Assembly: GCF_029688845.1 (NCBI RefSeq)
Contig: NZ_JARUKW010000002.1
Span: 310,001-374,000 of the forward strand
Length of the DNA stretch: 64,000 bases
Direction of reading: 5' to 3'
Origin: Natronococcus sp. A-GB1
GTDB lineage: Archaea; Halobacteriota; Halobacteria; Halobacteriales; Natrialbaceae
The position numbers and the translations under genes are program-made. Within the stretch, counting starts at the first letter, position 1. The number at the start of each line of letters is the position of its first letter. Under the pieces are notes generated by a model. It saw only the letters and a program-made list of their open reading frames with translations, had not been told where the DNA came from and did no database searches. Of this stretch, positions 18,296 to 28,087 are shown one piece after another.

Positions 18296-19969
18296 ATGGC
18301 ACAACAGCAGATGGGCAACCAGCCCCTTATCGTACTCTCGGAGGACAGCCAGCGAACGTCCGGCAAGGACGCCCAGTCGATGAACGTCCAGGCCGGCAAG
18401 GCCGTCGCCGAGTCGGTACGGACCACACTCGGTCCGAAAGGGATGGACAAGATGCTCGTCGACTCCTCGGGCAACGTCATCGTCACGAACGACGGCGTGA
18501 CGCTGCTCTCGGAGATGGAGATCGACCACCCGGCGGCCGACATGATCGTCGAAGTCGCCGAGACCCAGGAGGACGAGGTCGGCGACGGAACGACGAGCGC
18601 CGTCGTCGTCGCCGGCGAACTCCTGAGCCAGGCCGAGGACCTCCTCGACCAGGACATCCACGCCACCACCCTCGCCCAGGGGTACCGCCAGGCCGCCGAG
18701 GAGGCCACCGAAGCCCTCGAGGAGATCGCCATCGACGTCGACGAGGACGACGAGGAGATCCTCCACCAGATCGCCGCGACGGCGATGACGGGCAAGGGCG
18801 CAGAGAGCGCCCGCGACCTGCTCGCCGAGCTCGTCGTCAACGCCGTCCAGTCCGTCGCGGACGACGACGAGGTCGACACGGACAACATCAAAGTCGAGAA
18901 GGTCGTCGGCGGCTCGATCGAGAACTCCGAGCTAGTCGAGGGCGTCATCGTCGACAAGGAGCGCGTCTCCGAGAACATGCCGTACTTCGCCGAGGACGCC
19001 AACGTCGCGATCGTCGACGGCGACCTCGAGATCAAGGAGACCGAGATCGACGCCGAGGTCAACGTCACCGACCCCGACCAGCTCGAGCAGTTCCTCGAGC
19101 AGGAAGAGGCCCAGCTCCAGGAGATGGCCCAGAAGGTCGCCGACGCCGGCGCCGACGTCGTCTTCGTCGACGGCGGCATCGACGACATGGCCCAGCACTA
19201 CCTGGCCCAGGAGGGCATCATCGCCGTCCGTCGCGTCAAATCCAGCGACCAGAACCAGCTGGCCCGCGCGACCGGCGCCACGCCCGTCACCAGCGTCGAC
19301 GACCTGACCGAGGACGACCTCGGCTTCGCCGGTAGCGTCGCCCAGAAGGAGATCGCGGGCGACCAGCGGATCTTCGTCGAGGACGTCGACGACGCCAAGG
19401 CCGTCACCCTCATTCTGCGCGGCGGCACCGAACACGTCATCGACGAGGTCGACCGCGCCATCGAGGACTCGCTGGGCGTCGTGCGCACGACCCTCGAGGA
19501 CGGCAAGGTCGTGGCCGGCGGCGGTGCGCCCGAGATCGAGCTCTCGCTCGCCCTGCGGGACCACGCTGACTCCGTCGGCGGCCGCGAGCAGCTGGCCGTC
19601 GAGGCGTTCGCGGACGCGCTCGAGGTCATCCCGCGCACCCTCGCCGAGAACGCCGGACTCGACCCCATCGACTCGCTGGTCGAGCTTCGTGCGGCCCACG
19701 ACGGCGGCAACGAGGCTGCCGGACTGGACGCCTTCACGGGCGACACGATCGACATGGGCGAGGAAGGCGTCTACGAGCCGCTTCGCGTAAAGACCCAGGC
19801 GATCGAGTCGGCCACCGAGGCTGCCGTCATGCTGCTGCGCATCGACGACGTCATCGCCGCCGGTGACCTCGCCGTCGCCGACGACGACGATGACGAGGAG
19901 ATGCCGCCGGGCGGCGGTGGCATGGGCGGCATGGGCGGTATGGGTGGCGGCATGGGCGGCATGATGTAA
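18296..19969 (+). CDS. ths: Thermosome subunit (group II chaperonin)
   Basis: 557 residues, full-length CCT/thermosome. Visible signatures: [25 protein letters not shown], the ATP-site [15 protein letters not shown], an apical domain with [14 protein letters not shown], and [14 protein letters not shown]. The C-terminus after the EEMPPG region is a Gly-Met tail with repeated GGM, which lines the cavity. It folds proteins in an ATP-driven two-ring complex in the cytosol. The first ATG of the conserved start [17 protein letters not shown] is at 18296; a GTG two codons upstream is less likely. Other subunit genes are probably elsewhere. Confidence 0.97.
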   Translation: MAQQQMGNQPLIVLSEDSQRTSGKDAQSMNVQAGKAVAESVRTTLGPKGMDKMLVDSSGNVIVTNDGVTLLSEMEIDHPAADMIVEVAETQEDEVGDGTTSAVVVAGELLSQAEDLLDQDIHATTLAQGYRQAAEEATEALEEIAIDVDEDDEEILHQIAATAMTGKGAESARDLLAELVVNAVQSVADDDEVDTDNIKVEKVVGGSIENSELVEGVIVDKERVSENMPYFAEDANVAIVDGDLEIKETEIDAEVNVTDPDQLEQFLEQEEAQLQEMAQKVADAGADVVFVDGGIDDMAQHYLAQEGIIAVRRVKSSDQNQLARATGATPVTSVDDLTEDDLGFAGSVAQKEIAGDQRIFVEDVDDAKAVTLILRGGTEHVIDEVDRAIEDSLGVVRTTLEDGKVVAGGGAPEIELSLALRDHADSVGGREQLAVEAFADALEVIPRTLAENAGLDPIDSLVELRAAHDGGNEAAGLDAFTGDTIDMGEEGVYEPLRVKTQAIESATEAAVMLLRIDDVIAAGDLAVADDDDDEEMPPGGGGMGGMGGMGGGMGGMM

Positions 19970-20171
19970 GCGAGTTTCTCACTCGTAAAAGCGAGCGGGG
20001 AGGGCACGACCCGCGAGAGCCAGCCCGGCCCGCTCGGCCACCCACCGGCCGCTCACGTACCGTTTTCGATCGATTCGTCGGCCCTCGTTCGATTTCTTTC
20101 GCCAGTTCGCTCGAGTAGACGCCGTCCGTCAGTTAGCACCACTTAAGTACCAGCCCGCAATATTCGCCGAT

Positions 20172-21164
20172 ATGCAGACGCTTCTCCTGGACAGCGACGA
20201 CGTCGACGAGCACGCGCGGATGGGCGATGTCATCGATGCGGTCGAGGACGCCTTCGATGCCTACGAGCGCGGCGACGCCCAGATGCCGGCCAAATCCTAC
20301 ATCGACCTGCCCCAGTACAACGGCGACTTCCGGTCGATGCCCGCCTACCTCGACGCGGGCGAGTGGGACGCAGCGGGGGTCAAGTGGGTCAACGTCCACC
20401 CCGACAATCCCACCGACCACGACCTGCCGACCGTACTGGGGACGATGATCTACTCCGATCCCGAGACCGCTTCCCCGCTGGCGATCATGGACGGAACCGC
20501 GCTGACAATGAAACGAACGGGTGCGGCGGCGGCTGTCGCGACCGACTACCTCGCCGTTCCCGACGCCACGTCGATGGGGGTCGTCGGCGCGGGCGTCCAG
20601 TCGTACACCCAGCTCGAGGCGATCAGCGAGATCCGCCCGATCGAGGAGGTCGTCGTCAGCGACCTCGACGACGACCGCGTCCAGCGGTTCATCGACGCCT
20701 ACGGCGACGAGTTCGACGTCCGTGCGGGCTCGATCTCCGAGGCGGGCCACTGTGACGTCCTCTCGACGGTGACGCCGGTACGGGATCCCGTCGTCGGCCT
20801 CGAGGACGTCGGCAATCACACCCACATCAATGCGATCGGCGCCGACGCCGAGGGGAAACACGAACTGAGCGACGAACTGCTGCTCGAGTCGACGGTCGTC
20901 ATCGACGACCACAAGCAGTGTACCCACTCCGGCGAGGTCAACGTCCCGTACAACGAGGGGACGCTTACGGACGACGATATCTACGGCGAGATCGGCGAAC
21001 TCGTTACCGGCAAGAAGCCGGCTCGCGAGGACGACACCGGCGTCACGGTCTTCGACTCGACCGGGCTCGCGATCCAGGACGTCGCGGCGGCCCGCGTCGT
21101 CTACGAGGACGCACGGGAGCACGGGGCCGGCTTCGACTACGGACTGATCCACACCGATCGGTAG
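20172..21164 (+). CDS. Ornithine cyclodeaminase / alanine dehydrogenase family protein
   Basis: 330 residues, mu-crystallin/Ocd fold. The N-terminal dimerisation domain has MGDVIDAVEDAFDAYERGD and YIDLPQYNGDFRSMPAYLD; the substrate region KWVNVHPDNP and MDGTALTMKRTGAAAAVATDYLA; then the NAD(P)-binding Rossmann motif MGVVGAGVQSYTQLEAI. Archaeal relatives include alanine dehydrogenase of Archaeoglobus; others act on ornithine or proline-type imines, so the exact reaction is open. It stands alone with a TATA-like CTTAAGTA about 27 bases upstream of its ATG. Confidence 0.88.
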   Translation: MQTLLLDSDDVDEHARMGDVIDAVEDAFDAYERGDAQMPAKSYIDLPQYNGDFRSMPAYLDAGEWDAAGVKWVNVHPDNPTDHDLPTVLGTMIYSDPETASPLAIMDGTALTMKRTGAAAAVATDYLAVPDATSMGVVGAGVQSYTQLEAISEIRPIEEVVVSDLDDDRVQRFIDAYGDEFDVRAGSISEAGHCDVLSTVTPVRDPVVGLEDVGNHTHINAIGADAEGKHELSDELLLESTVVIDDHKQCTHSGEVNVPYNEGTLTDDDIYGEIGELVTGKKPAREDDTGVTVFDSTGLAIQDVAAARVVYEDAREHGAGFDYGLIHTDR

Positions 21165-21305
21165 CCGCCGCAGTTCGTCCGGTCCGGCGAGGGTGTTCTC
21201 GCACAGGTCGGCCTCGATCTTCTCGAGCGTCCGTCCTCGGCTCGGCACGAACTACCAATCAAGGTAGTGGCGACGCTCCCGCCAATATCGACGGTACGCG
21301 TGCCT

Positions 21306-22076
21306 CTATTCTCGGTCCGGGAGTCGACGCGGGATCGACCCCCGAATCGGAAGCCGGTCGCAGTAGTGAACGACCGGATCGCCGGTCGGCGACGGAAGTC
21401 CGTTAGCCGCGAACATCGTGTTCTCGCGGATCGTCGCCTCGGCCGGCTGGAGCGGCCACGGATCGTGAGCGATCTCTCCACCCATCACGCCCTCGCCCGA
21501 GGGGGCGTAGAACCGTCGTCGCTCGGTGAGCCAGTAGGCGAGCGAATCGGTTTCGGGAACGAAGACGTTGCCGTCCGGGCGGTACGACGCCACGAACCGG
21601 GCCGGATCACCCGTCTTCGACCGGCGTCGCTCGCTCGAGAATTCGATTCGGTCGCCGCGATCCTCGAGGGACATCCGGGCGGTGTAGACCGGGAGTCGGG
21701 TCGCGCGGCCGATCGGTTCGCCAATCATCGGTCTGTCGACGTCGACGCTGAAGAAGTAGAGCGCGGGGTCGCCGCGGTGTTTGACGTACGTTCGGACGTT
21801 GAGCTCGGTGATGTCGACCCTCGCGACGGAGGGGGTTCCCCGCAGTCCCGCGTCCGCGAGGACGAACGGCAACACGCTGAGCCAGGCCTGCCCGTCCCGG
21901 GTCTCGAGCTCGAGCTGGTCGGGAAGGTGGGGCCGAAGCGCCTCGGGCTCGATCGGCCAGTGGGCGAACAGCCCCGTCCGCCAGGTCATCGCGGCGACGT
22001 ACGGCGCCCTCGGGCTCGAGACGCCGGCAACGGGCCACCGGGCGGGGTCCGTCTGCGCTCTGCCGTCGTTCGTCAT
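21306..22076 (-). CDS. DUF2071 (YqjF-like) family protein
   Basis: 256 residues beginning MTNDGRAQTDPARWPVAG, with the family pattern MTWRTGLFAHWPIEPEALRPHLP near the start, LSVLPFVLADAGLRG, ELNVRTYVKHRGDPALYFFSVDVD, and YWLTERRRFYA towards the C-terminus. The family has a beta-barrel fold related to acetoacetate decarboxylase; its function is unknown. The ATG at 22076 gives an acidic start, and the longer frame upstream overlaps the antisense strand of leuS. Confidence 0.85.
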   Translation of the reverse strand: MTNDGRAQTDPARWPVAGVSSPRAPYVAAMTWRTGLFAHWPIEPEALRPHLPDQLELETRDGQAWLSVLPFVLADAGLRGTPSVARVDITELNVRTYVKHRGDPALYFFSVDVDRPMIGEPIGRATRLPVYTARMSLEDRGDRIEFSSERRRSKTGDPARFVASYRPDGNVFVPETDSLAYWLTERRRFYAPSGEGVMGGEIAHDPWPLQPAEATIRENTMFAANGLPSPTGDPVVHYCDRLPIRGSIPRRLPDRE

Positions 22077-22150
22077 TCGAGCCGTACTACACACGGACGC
22101 GGAAATAAAAGAACAGCCTGCCCGTTCCACGCTCGTCGGCTCAGCCGCCG

Positions 22151-24817
22151 TCAGTTCTCGGCGCCGTCCTCGATCTCGATCGCCGGCCGTCCGGGCTCGG
22201 CGTTTTTCAGGACGCTCTCGTCGACCGCCTCGGCGCGGCGAACGCTGACCGGGGCCTCGAACTCGCGCTCGAGCAGCCACGCCGCCGACTCGAGGGCCTC
22301 GCGTTCCGCGTCGGGCTCGAGGGTCGTCGACAGCGCCTCGCGCTCGGCCTGCAGGTCCTGGCCGTAGTCGGCCGCGGCGTCACCCTGTTCACGGATGTGG
22401 GGCTCCTGCATGAGTTCGCCGATCAGATTGTCGGCGTCGCTCTCGACGGCGATCTCTAAGGCGTCGTACTTCCAGTCGGGCGCGACGACGACGTCGATCG
22501 CCTGGGGGTCCTCGATGCCGGCGACGTCGACGATGTCGCGGACGTCCTCGCGGGTGTTTTCGACCAGCTGGCGGCGCTTCCGGACGTGGTCGCGGTCGAC
22601 CTCGGCGGTCGGCCACTCGGCCTCGGCGGCGAACCCGTCGTAGCCGAGCTCGTCGTACAGCTCCTCGGCGATGTGGGGCGCGACGGGCGCCAACAGCCGG
22701 ACGACCGCCGACAGTCCTCGCTCGTAGGTGTCGGCGTGGGGCTCGGCGTACTCCGAATACTGTCTGAGCGTCCGCACCAGGTCCTGGACCTCCCGCAGCG
22801 CCCGGTTGAACGTCAGCTCGTCGTACTTCTCGGTCGCGATGGCGACCGTCGCGTCGATTTCGCCGTCGACGTAGCTCGCGACGGCGTCGTCGTCGCCGTC
22901 GGGATCGTCGTACTCCTCGACCATCTCCTGCAGGCGCGTCAGGAAGGCGTACGTCGAGCGGACGCCCTCCTCGCTCCAGTCGAAGTCCCGCTCGGGCTGG
23001 GCGGCCTGCATCATGAACAGGCGGGCGGTGTCGGCGCCGTACTCCTCGACGATCCGCTGGGGTGAGACGACGTTGCCCTTCGATTTCGACATCTTCTCGC
23101 CCTCGAGCTGGACCATCCCCTGGGCGAGCAGGTTCGTGAAGGGCTCGCGGTGCTCTAAGCCCTCGTGGTCGGCCAGCACCTTCGTGAAGAATCTTGAATA
23201 GAGCAGGTGCATCACGGCGTGTTCGATCCCGCCGACGTACTGATCGACGGGCATCCAGTCGTTGGCCTGTTCTAAATCGAAGGGCGCCGCCTCGAGATCC
23301 GGCGAGACGTACCGCAGGAAGTACCACGAGGAGTCGACGAAGGTGTCCATCGTGTCCGTCTCGCGGGTAGCGGCCCCGCCACACTCCGGACAGGTCGTCT
23401 CCTTCCACTCCTCGGCCTCGTCCAGCGGGTTGCCGGTGGTGTTGATGAACGCCGGCAGCTCGACGGGCAGCTCCTCCTCGGGGAGGACGACCGATCCACA
23501 GCTGTCGTGGCAGTGGACGACCGGGATCGGCGTCCCCCAGTAGCGCTGCCGGGAGATCCCCCAGTCCCGGAGCTGGTACTGGGTGGTCCAGTCGGCGGTG
23601 TCGATCGCCTCGGTCAACCGTTCGCGGGCGGTATCGCTCTCGAGGCCGGTGTACCCCCCGGAGTTGACGAGCACCCCGTCCTCGGTGAACGCCTCCTCGC
23701 TGACGTCAGGCGCCTCGGGGACGGTCTCGCCGTCCCAGTCGTCAGGTTCGGGGGCGACGACGGGAACGATCTCCTCGCCCATCTTCGTCGCGAAGGCGTG
23801 GTCGCGCTCGTCGTGGCCCGGCACCGCCATCAGCGCGCCCGTCCCGACGTCCGAGAGGACGAAGTCGGCGACGTAGACGGGGATCTCTTCGCCCGTAACG
23901 GGGTTCGTGGCGGTCAGGTCGGTTTCGACGCCGTTGGGCTCGTCGCCTTCGGGGTCGGCCTCCTCGTCGATGAAATGCCGTACGTCGTCGTCCTCCTCAG
24001 CCACCTGCTCGCTGATCGGGTGGTCCGGCGCGAGCGCGAAAAACGTCGCGCCGTGGATGGTATCGACGCGGGTCGTGAAGGCCTCGACGCTGCCGTGCCC
24101 GTCTATGGAGAACTCGAGTTCGGTCCCCTCCTGGCGGCCGATCCAGTTGCGCTGCATCTGGCGCACCGAGTTGGGCCACCCCTCGAGGTCGTCGATGTCC
24201 TCGAGCAGTTCGTCCGCGTACTCGGTGATCTTCAGGAACCACTGCTCGAGTTCGCGCTCCTCGACCGGCGTATCGCAGCGCCAGCAGAGTTCGGCCTCGC
24301 CCTCGACCTGCTCGTCGGCGAGGACGGTCTCGCACTCGGGACACCAGTTGACCTCGGCGTCCCGTCGATCGACCAGCCCCTCCTCGTGGAACCGGGCGAA
24401 GAGCCACTGGTTCCACCGGTAGTACTCCGGCGTGCAAGTGGCGATCTCGCGCTCCCAGTCGTAGCCAAAGCCCATCGACTCCATCTGGCCGCGCATCGTC
24501 TCGATGCAGTCGAACGTCCAGTCTCGCGGGTTGGTGTCGCGCTCCTTGGCCGCGTTCTCGGCGGGGAGGCCGAATGCGTCCCACCCCATCGGGTGGAGCA
24601 CGTCGTCGCCCTGCAGCCGCCGGAACCGGGCATAGGCGTCCGTGATGGTGTAGTTTCGGACGTGGCCCATGTGGAGTTTGCCCGACGGGTACGGATACAT
24701 CCCGAGGACGTACGTCGGATCATCGACGTCGTCGGGCGTCCGGTAGACGTCCGCCTCGTCCCACGCCTCCTGCCAGCGTCGTTCGACCGCCGCGTGGTCG
24801 TATCCCGCGTCGCTCAT
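22151..24817 (-). CDS. leuS: Leucyl-tRNA synthetase
   Basis: 888 residues. Class I synthetase of bacterial type: HIGH motif HMGH in YPSGKLHMGHVRNYT, zinc-knuckle CPECE/CWRC and CPECG pairs, the CP1 editing domain with TTRVDTIHGATFFALAPDHP, the WDAFGLPAENAA signature and KMSKS as KMSKSKGN, then the anticodon-binding helical domain and a C-terminal ubiquitin-like domain ending in EIEDGAEN. The ATG at 24817 starts MSDAGYDHAAVERRWQ, the conserved beginning; an in-frame ATG at 24847 adds ten residues and lies one base after a ten-codon micro-ORF, so it remains possible. TATA-like TGTATAG lies at about 24860-24866. Confidence 0.96.
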   Translation of the reverse strand: MSDAGYDHAAVERRWQEAWDEADVYRTPDDVDDPTYVLGMYPYPSGKLHMGHVRNYTITDAYARFRRLQGDDVLHPMGWDAFGLPAENAAKERDTNPRDWTFDCIETMRGQMESMGFGYDWEREIATCTPEYYRWNQWLFARFHEEGLVDRRDAEVNWCPECETVLADEQVEGEAELCWRCDTPVEERELEQWFLKITEYADELLEDIDDLEGWPNSVRQMQRNWIGRQEGTELEFSIDGHGSVEAFTTRVDTIHGATFFALAPDHPISEQVAEEDDDVRHFIDEEADPEGDEPNGVETDLTATNPVTGEEIPVYVADFVLSDVGTGALMAVPGHDERDHAFATKMGEEIVPVVAPEPDDWDGETVPEAPDVSEEAFTEDGVLVNSGGYTGLESDTARERLTEAIDTADWTTQYQLRDWGISRQRYWGTPIPVVHCHDSCGSVVLPEEELPVELPAFINTTGNPLDEAEEWKETTCPECGGAATRETDTMDTFVDSSWYFLRYVSPDLEAAPFDLEQANDWMPVDQYVGGIEHAVMHLLYSRFFTKVLADHEGLEHREPFTNLLAQGMVQLEGEKMSKSKGNVVSPQRIVEEYGADTARLFMMQAAQPERDFDWSEEGVRSTYAFLTRLQEMVEEYDDPDGDDDAVASYVDGEIDATVAIATEKYDELTFNRALREVQDLVRTLRQYSEYAEPHADTYERGLSAVVRLLAPVAPHIAEELYDELGYDGFAAEAEWPTAEVDRDHVRKRRQLVENTREDVRDIVDVAGIEDPQAIDVVVAPDWKYDALEIAVESDADNLIGELMQEPHIREQGDAAADYGQDLQAEREALSTTLEPDAEREALESAAWLLEREFEAPVSVRRAEAVDESVLKNAEPGRPAIEIEDGAEN

Positions 24818-24974
24818 CTGTTTATATACGTGTGGTAGCGTCGCCATCCTATACCTTTCTATACAGTGGGCGGACCCTCATCCGGACTGGCGTGTCGAAA
24901 AGAACGGCGTCCGCGTTTGGTTCGACTCGATTGCTCGGGTCGTCGAGAACGTGGCGTTTCGATCTCGAGGACGA

Positions 24975-25394
24975 CTACTCGATGTCGATCGCTCTCGAGT
25001 CGTCGCCGCCCTCGACCTTCGGCAGGCGGACCGTCAGAACGCCGTTCTCGAAGCTCGCCGACACCGACCCCTCCTCGACTGGGTCCGGAAGCCGAATCCG
25101 ACGGTTGACCGACGTCCGAGTCCGCTCGCGCCGGATGTACCGCTCGGAAGCGTGCTCGAGTTCGTCGGCCCGCTCGGCCTCGAGGCGAAGGGTCCCCTCG
25201 GCGAGGGTAAGCTCGATGTCGTCGGTGTCGTAGCCGGGGAGATCGGCCGTGACGACGTACTCCTCGGCCCTGTCGGCGACGTCGACCGGTACCGATCCCG
25301 GCACCTGAAGCCCGCCGCCGCCCATCCCGCCTTCGACCTGCTTGCTGACACGGTCGAGCATCTCCTCGATCTCATCGAACGGGTTTCGTCGCAT
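24975..25394 (-). CDS. hsp20: Hsp20/alpha-crystallin small heat-shock protein
   Basis: 139 residues: a short N-terminal arm (MRRNPFDEIEEMLDRVS, Gly-rich GGMGGGG), the alpha-crystallin domain from PVDVADRAEEYVVTADLPG to the end of ENGVLTVRLPK, and a short C-terminal extension with the I-x-I-like IDIE end. The A-x-x-x-n-G-v-L core is present as ASFENGVL. It is an ATP-independent holdase in the cytosol. The ATG at 25394 lies about 28 bases after a TATA box (25421-25427), consistent with a leaderless mRNA. Confidence 0.93.
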   Translation of the reverse strand: MRRNPFDEIEEMLDRVSKQVEGGMGGGGLQVPGSVPVDVADRAEEYVVTADLPGYDTDDIELTLAEGTLRLEAERADELEHASERYIRRERTRTSVNRRIRLPDPVEEGSVSASFENGVLTVRLPKVEGGDDSRAIDIE

Positions 25395-25730
25395 ACTTCA
25401 GCGTAGGTACTCGAAGGGGATAAATTCTGCTCGGAACGGAGTTCGAAAAGGACCACGCGAACAGGTGGCTCGGCTCCTCTGTTTTCCCTGATCTCGAGGA
25501 GGCGTGGTCCGTATCGTCGTGCTCGGCTCTCGACACGCGATACGCCGTCTGATTGATCACCGGACTTGCTATCGTCCCGCGACGTCAGCGCATTCTACGC
25601 CAGGGAACATAAAATCTATGCTTGTCACACTCACGCATTCGCGCTCGTCGTTCGACAACTCCGGTGTGTCCCTCGAAACAACCACAGTGGCCGCTCTCGA
25701 GGCCACAGCGAAACGGGACGGGAGAAACGA
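25395..25730. promoter_or_regulatory. 336-base gap: hsp20 promoter and otherwise empty
   Basis: The minus-strand TATA box GAATTTA at 25421-25427 serves hsp20. The rest, up to the peroxiredoxin stop at 25731, has lower GC than its surroundings (for example CATAAAATCTATGC at 25609-25622). I see no gene of convincing composition, no tRNA and no repeat. Confidence 0.5.
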
Positions 25731-26186
25731 CTACTCGGGGAGCGTCACGCGTCCGTCCTCGAGCGCGTCGAGCAACACCTGCCGTGCGTGACCGTCCGGG
25801 TCGACATCCTCGTAGGCGGCCTTGACCTCGCCGTCGCCGATGAAGAACGTCGTCCGCGCGGTCGCGCCGTTTCGAACCTCGACGTCAAACGCCTCGGCGA
25901 GCTCGGCGTCGGGATCTGCCAGCAGGTCGAACTCGAGCCCCTCAGACTCGCAAAACGACTGGTGGGAGTCGACGTCGTCCGTCGAGACGCCGTAGACGTC
26001 AACGCCGGCCTCGTGGTAGGTCTCGAGTTCGTGCTGGAACTGGGTCGCCTCGGTCGTACAGCCCGGGGTCTCGTCTCGCGGGTAGAAGTACAGCACCGTG
26101 GGATGTTCGAACTCGAGGACGACCTCCTCGCCGTCCTGGTTGCGCGCGGTGACGGTCGGTGCGTCGTCGCCTGCGGTGAGTGCCAT
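25731..26186 (-). CDS. bcp: Bcp-type peroxiredoxin
   Basis: 151 residues, thioredoxin fold. The peroxidatic cysteine is C43 in FYPRDETPGCTTEATQF. The position five residues on, where many Bcp proteins hold the resolving cysteine, is threonine; another cysteine (C79 in SFCESEG) could serve instead. Further signatures: VSTDDVDSHQSF and TTFFIGDGEV. It reduces hydroperoxides in the cytosol using thiol donors. Start MALTAGDDAP, ATG at 26186. Separate from the ABC operon that ends 48 bases away. Confidence 0.92.
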   Translation of the reverse strand: MALTAGDDAPTVTARNQDGEEVVLEFEHPTVLYFYPRDETPGCTTEATQFQHELETYHEAGVDVYGVSTDDVDSHQSFCESEGLEFDLLADPDAELAEAFDVEVRNGATARTTFFIGDGEVKAAYEDVDPDGHARQVLLDALEDGRVTLPE

Positions 26187-26233
26187 ACCCGTAGTACGGT
26201 GGGAGGGTGAAAAACGATTTGGACAGCGCCCCG

Positions 26234-27103
26234 CTACGAGAGGTCGGCGTCGCGAAAGCGGAGGTAGCCGACCGCGAGCGGGAGGGTGATCCAGAACAGC
26301 AGTACCGCGGTCAGGAACAGCGGTTCGTGAACGAGCGCCTCGGTCGTACCGGATGGTGTCTGTTCGGTCTGTGTCGCACTAACTCCCTCCTCCGTCGCGG
26401 TGATAGCGATCTGGCTCGCCTCGGGAAGGAGTACGTCCGCACTCGTACTCATCGCGGTAAGGGGGTTGAGGTGGTCGACGACGGCGATCCACGTCGGCGG
26501 ATCGGCGCCAGGAAGATTTCGGTTGACCGCGTAGTAGAGCCCGTCGACGACGTACGACCAGAGGACGGTCGCGAGAAGGTACCCGCCGATGGCGACGCTG
26601 ATCGCTCTGGTTCTGGTCTCGGCGACGGCCGAAATTCCGACCGCGATCGAGACGATTGCCGCCGTCGAGAGGACGACGAACAGCACGTACGCCGCGATCG
26701 GGATGAGCGGCGGGAGTCCGACCGTCACCGCGATCATTGCGATCGCCGCCAGAAACCCGCCCAGAACAGCGGCCGCGAGAACGGCCGTCCGGCCGACGAA
26801 CTTGCCGAGCAACACGTCCAGCCGGGAGTGAGGAAGCCCGAGCAGGAATTTCATATTGCCCGTTTCGCGCTCACCGACGATCGCTTGATACCCGACGAGG
26901 AGGCCGAGTATCGGCAGCACGACCTCCGTCGCCGGCCCCTCGAGAAACCGTGCTGCGAGTTCGGGATCCGGGTCCTCGACGACCGCCAGGACGATTCCCT
27001 GTGTGAGAACGATAAATCCGAGAAAGATCGCGGTGGCGACCCACAGCGCTCTCGAGCGAATTGCGTCGGCGACGTCCTTGCGCGCGATATCGACGACTGT
27101 CAT
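26234..27103 (-). CDS. ABC-2 type permease
   Basis: 289 residues. N-terminal MTVVDIARKDVADAIRSRAL precedes six membrane segments, with the first cytosolic loop VGYQAIVGERETGNMKFLLG and LPHSRLDVLLGKFVGR. The last extracellular loop is about 80 residues. It overlaps the ATPase gene upstream by four bases (ATGA) and is the last gene of a three-gene minus-strand operon CPBP protease-ATPase-permease. Related to the permease at 5267 by the shared loop motif. Confidence 0.9.
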   Translation of the reverse strand: MTVVDIARKDVADAIRSRALWVATAIFLGFIVLTQGIVLAVVEDPDPELAARFLEGPATEVVLPILGLLVGYQAIVGERETGNMKFLLGLPHSRLDVLLGKFVGRTAVLAAAVLGGFLAAIAMIAVTVGLPPLIPIAAYVLFVVLSTAAIVSIAVGISAVAETRTRAISVAIGGYLLATVLWSYVVDGLYYAVNRNLPGADPPTWIAVVDHLNPLTAMSTSADVLLPEASQIAITATEEGVSATQTEQTPSGTTEALVHEPLFLTAVLLFWITLPLAVGYLRFRDADLS

Positions 27104-28029
27104 GGGCTCGCCTCCGCGACGCCTTCCTCGAACACCGACTCGAGCGACCGCTCTTCGGCGCTGAAATCCTCGATTTTCGAGTGCGATTCGATCGTTCGAA
27201 GGACCTCCGCTTTCGCGTCATTACTCGAGAGTGAGATGGTGAGAGAAGGTGCTTCGGGGCTGCTATCGGTAACCGCACATTCCGTAACCGAGTCGACCGA
27301 TTTGACGGCAGTCAGAACCTCTCGAGAAACGGCGTCGGTCTCGACTTCGAGTTCGACCGCGGCGCCGGTTCCGGATTTGAGTTCCTCGAGATCCCCGCTC
27401 ATTCGGAGTTCACCGTCGACGAGGATTCCGATGCGATCGCTGACTTCCTCTACCTGCTCGAGAACGTGGCTTGAGAAGAAGACGGCCGCACCACGATCCC
27501 GTTCCTCGAGTACGATTTCCCTGAGAAGTCGAATTCCGGCCGGATCGAGTCCGCTCGAGGGTTCGTCGAGCACAAGCAGATCGGGCTTACCGACCAGTGC
27601 TAACGCTATTCGCAGCCGCTGTTTCATCCCCGTCGAGTACTCGCCTACCGGACGCCGTACTGCGGTCGCCTCGAGCCCGACGCGATCGGCCAATGCGTCC
27701 GGATCGCCGTCCGCTCCCATCGAGTCGATAGCGAACCGGAGATGCTTCCGTCCCGAGAGCCGATCGTACAGCTGATATCGCTCCGGTAACACGCCAATTC
27801 GGTGTTTGATTTCGGCAGATCCCTCGCAGACGTCTCTGCCGAGGACTCGAGCAGTCCCGTCGGTCGGGTGTACGTACGACAGTAACATCGCGATCGTCGT
27901 CGACTTGCCGGCGCCGTTCGGGCCGAGAAATCCGTACACTTCGCCGGCCTCTACCTCGAGATCGATTTTCGAGACGACGGTCTGAGATCCATACTGCTTC
28001 GTCAGGTCGTTCGTCCGTATTGCGCTCAT
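27100..28029 (-). CDS. ABC transporter ATP-binding protein
   Basis: 309 residues from ATG 28029 (MSAIRTNDLTKQYGSQT). Walker [10 protein letters not shown], signature YSTGMKQRL, Walker B LLVLDEPSSGLDP and H-loop SSHVLEQV. A C-terminal accessory domain follows, ending SLESVFEEGVAE. It drives the permease at 26234. The longer open frame upstream was not used because homology begins at 28029 and the CPBP gene ends at 28088. The substrate is not evident. Confidence 0.93.
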   Translation of the reverse strand: MSAIRTNDLTKQYGSQTVVSKIDLEVEAGEVYGFLGPNGAGKSTTIAMLLSYVHPTDGTARVLGRDVCEGSAEIKHRIGVLPERYQLYDRLSGRKHLRFAIDSMGADGDPDALADRVGLEATAVRRPVGEYSTGMKQRLRIALALVGKPDLLVLDEPSSGLDPAGIRLLREIVLEERDRGAAVFFSSHVLEQVEEVSDRIGILVDGELRMSGDLEELKSGTGAAVELEVETDAVSREVLTAVKSVDSVTECAVTDSSPEAPSLTISLSSNDAKAEVLRTIESHSKIEDFSAEERSLESVFEEGVAEASP

Positions 28030-28087
28030 CGGCTTCTCACTGGCTGCCCTATAGTACTTATTTGTGAAAGTTATTACTATCGGATTA

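Noticed and set aside
21165-21305. Minus-strand protein-like text (RTLEKIEADLCENTLAGPDEL)
   Set aside because: It has no start of its own in the gap and continues as the antisense of the dehydrogenase gene; taken as chance in GC-rich DNA.
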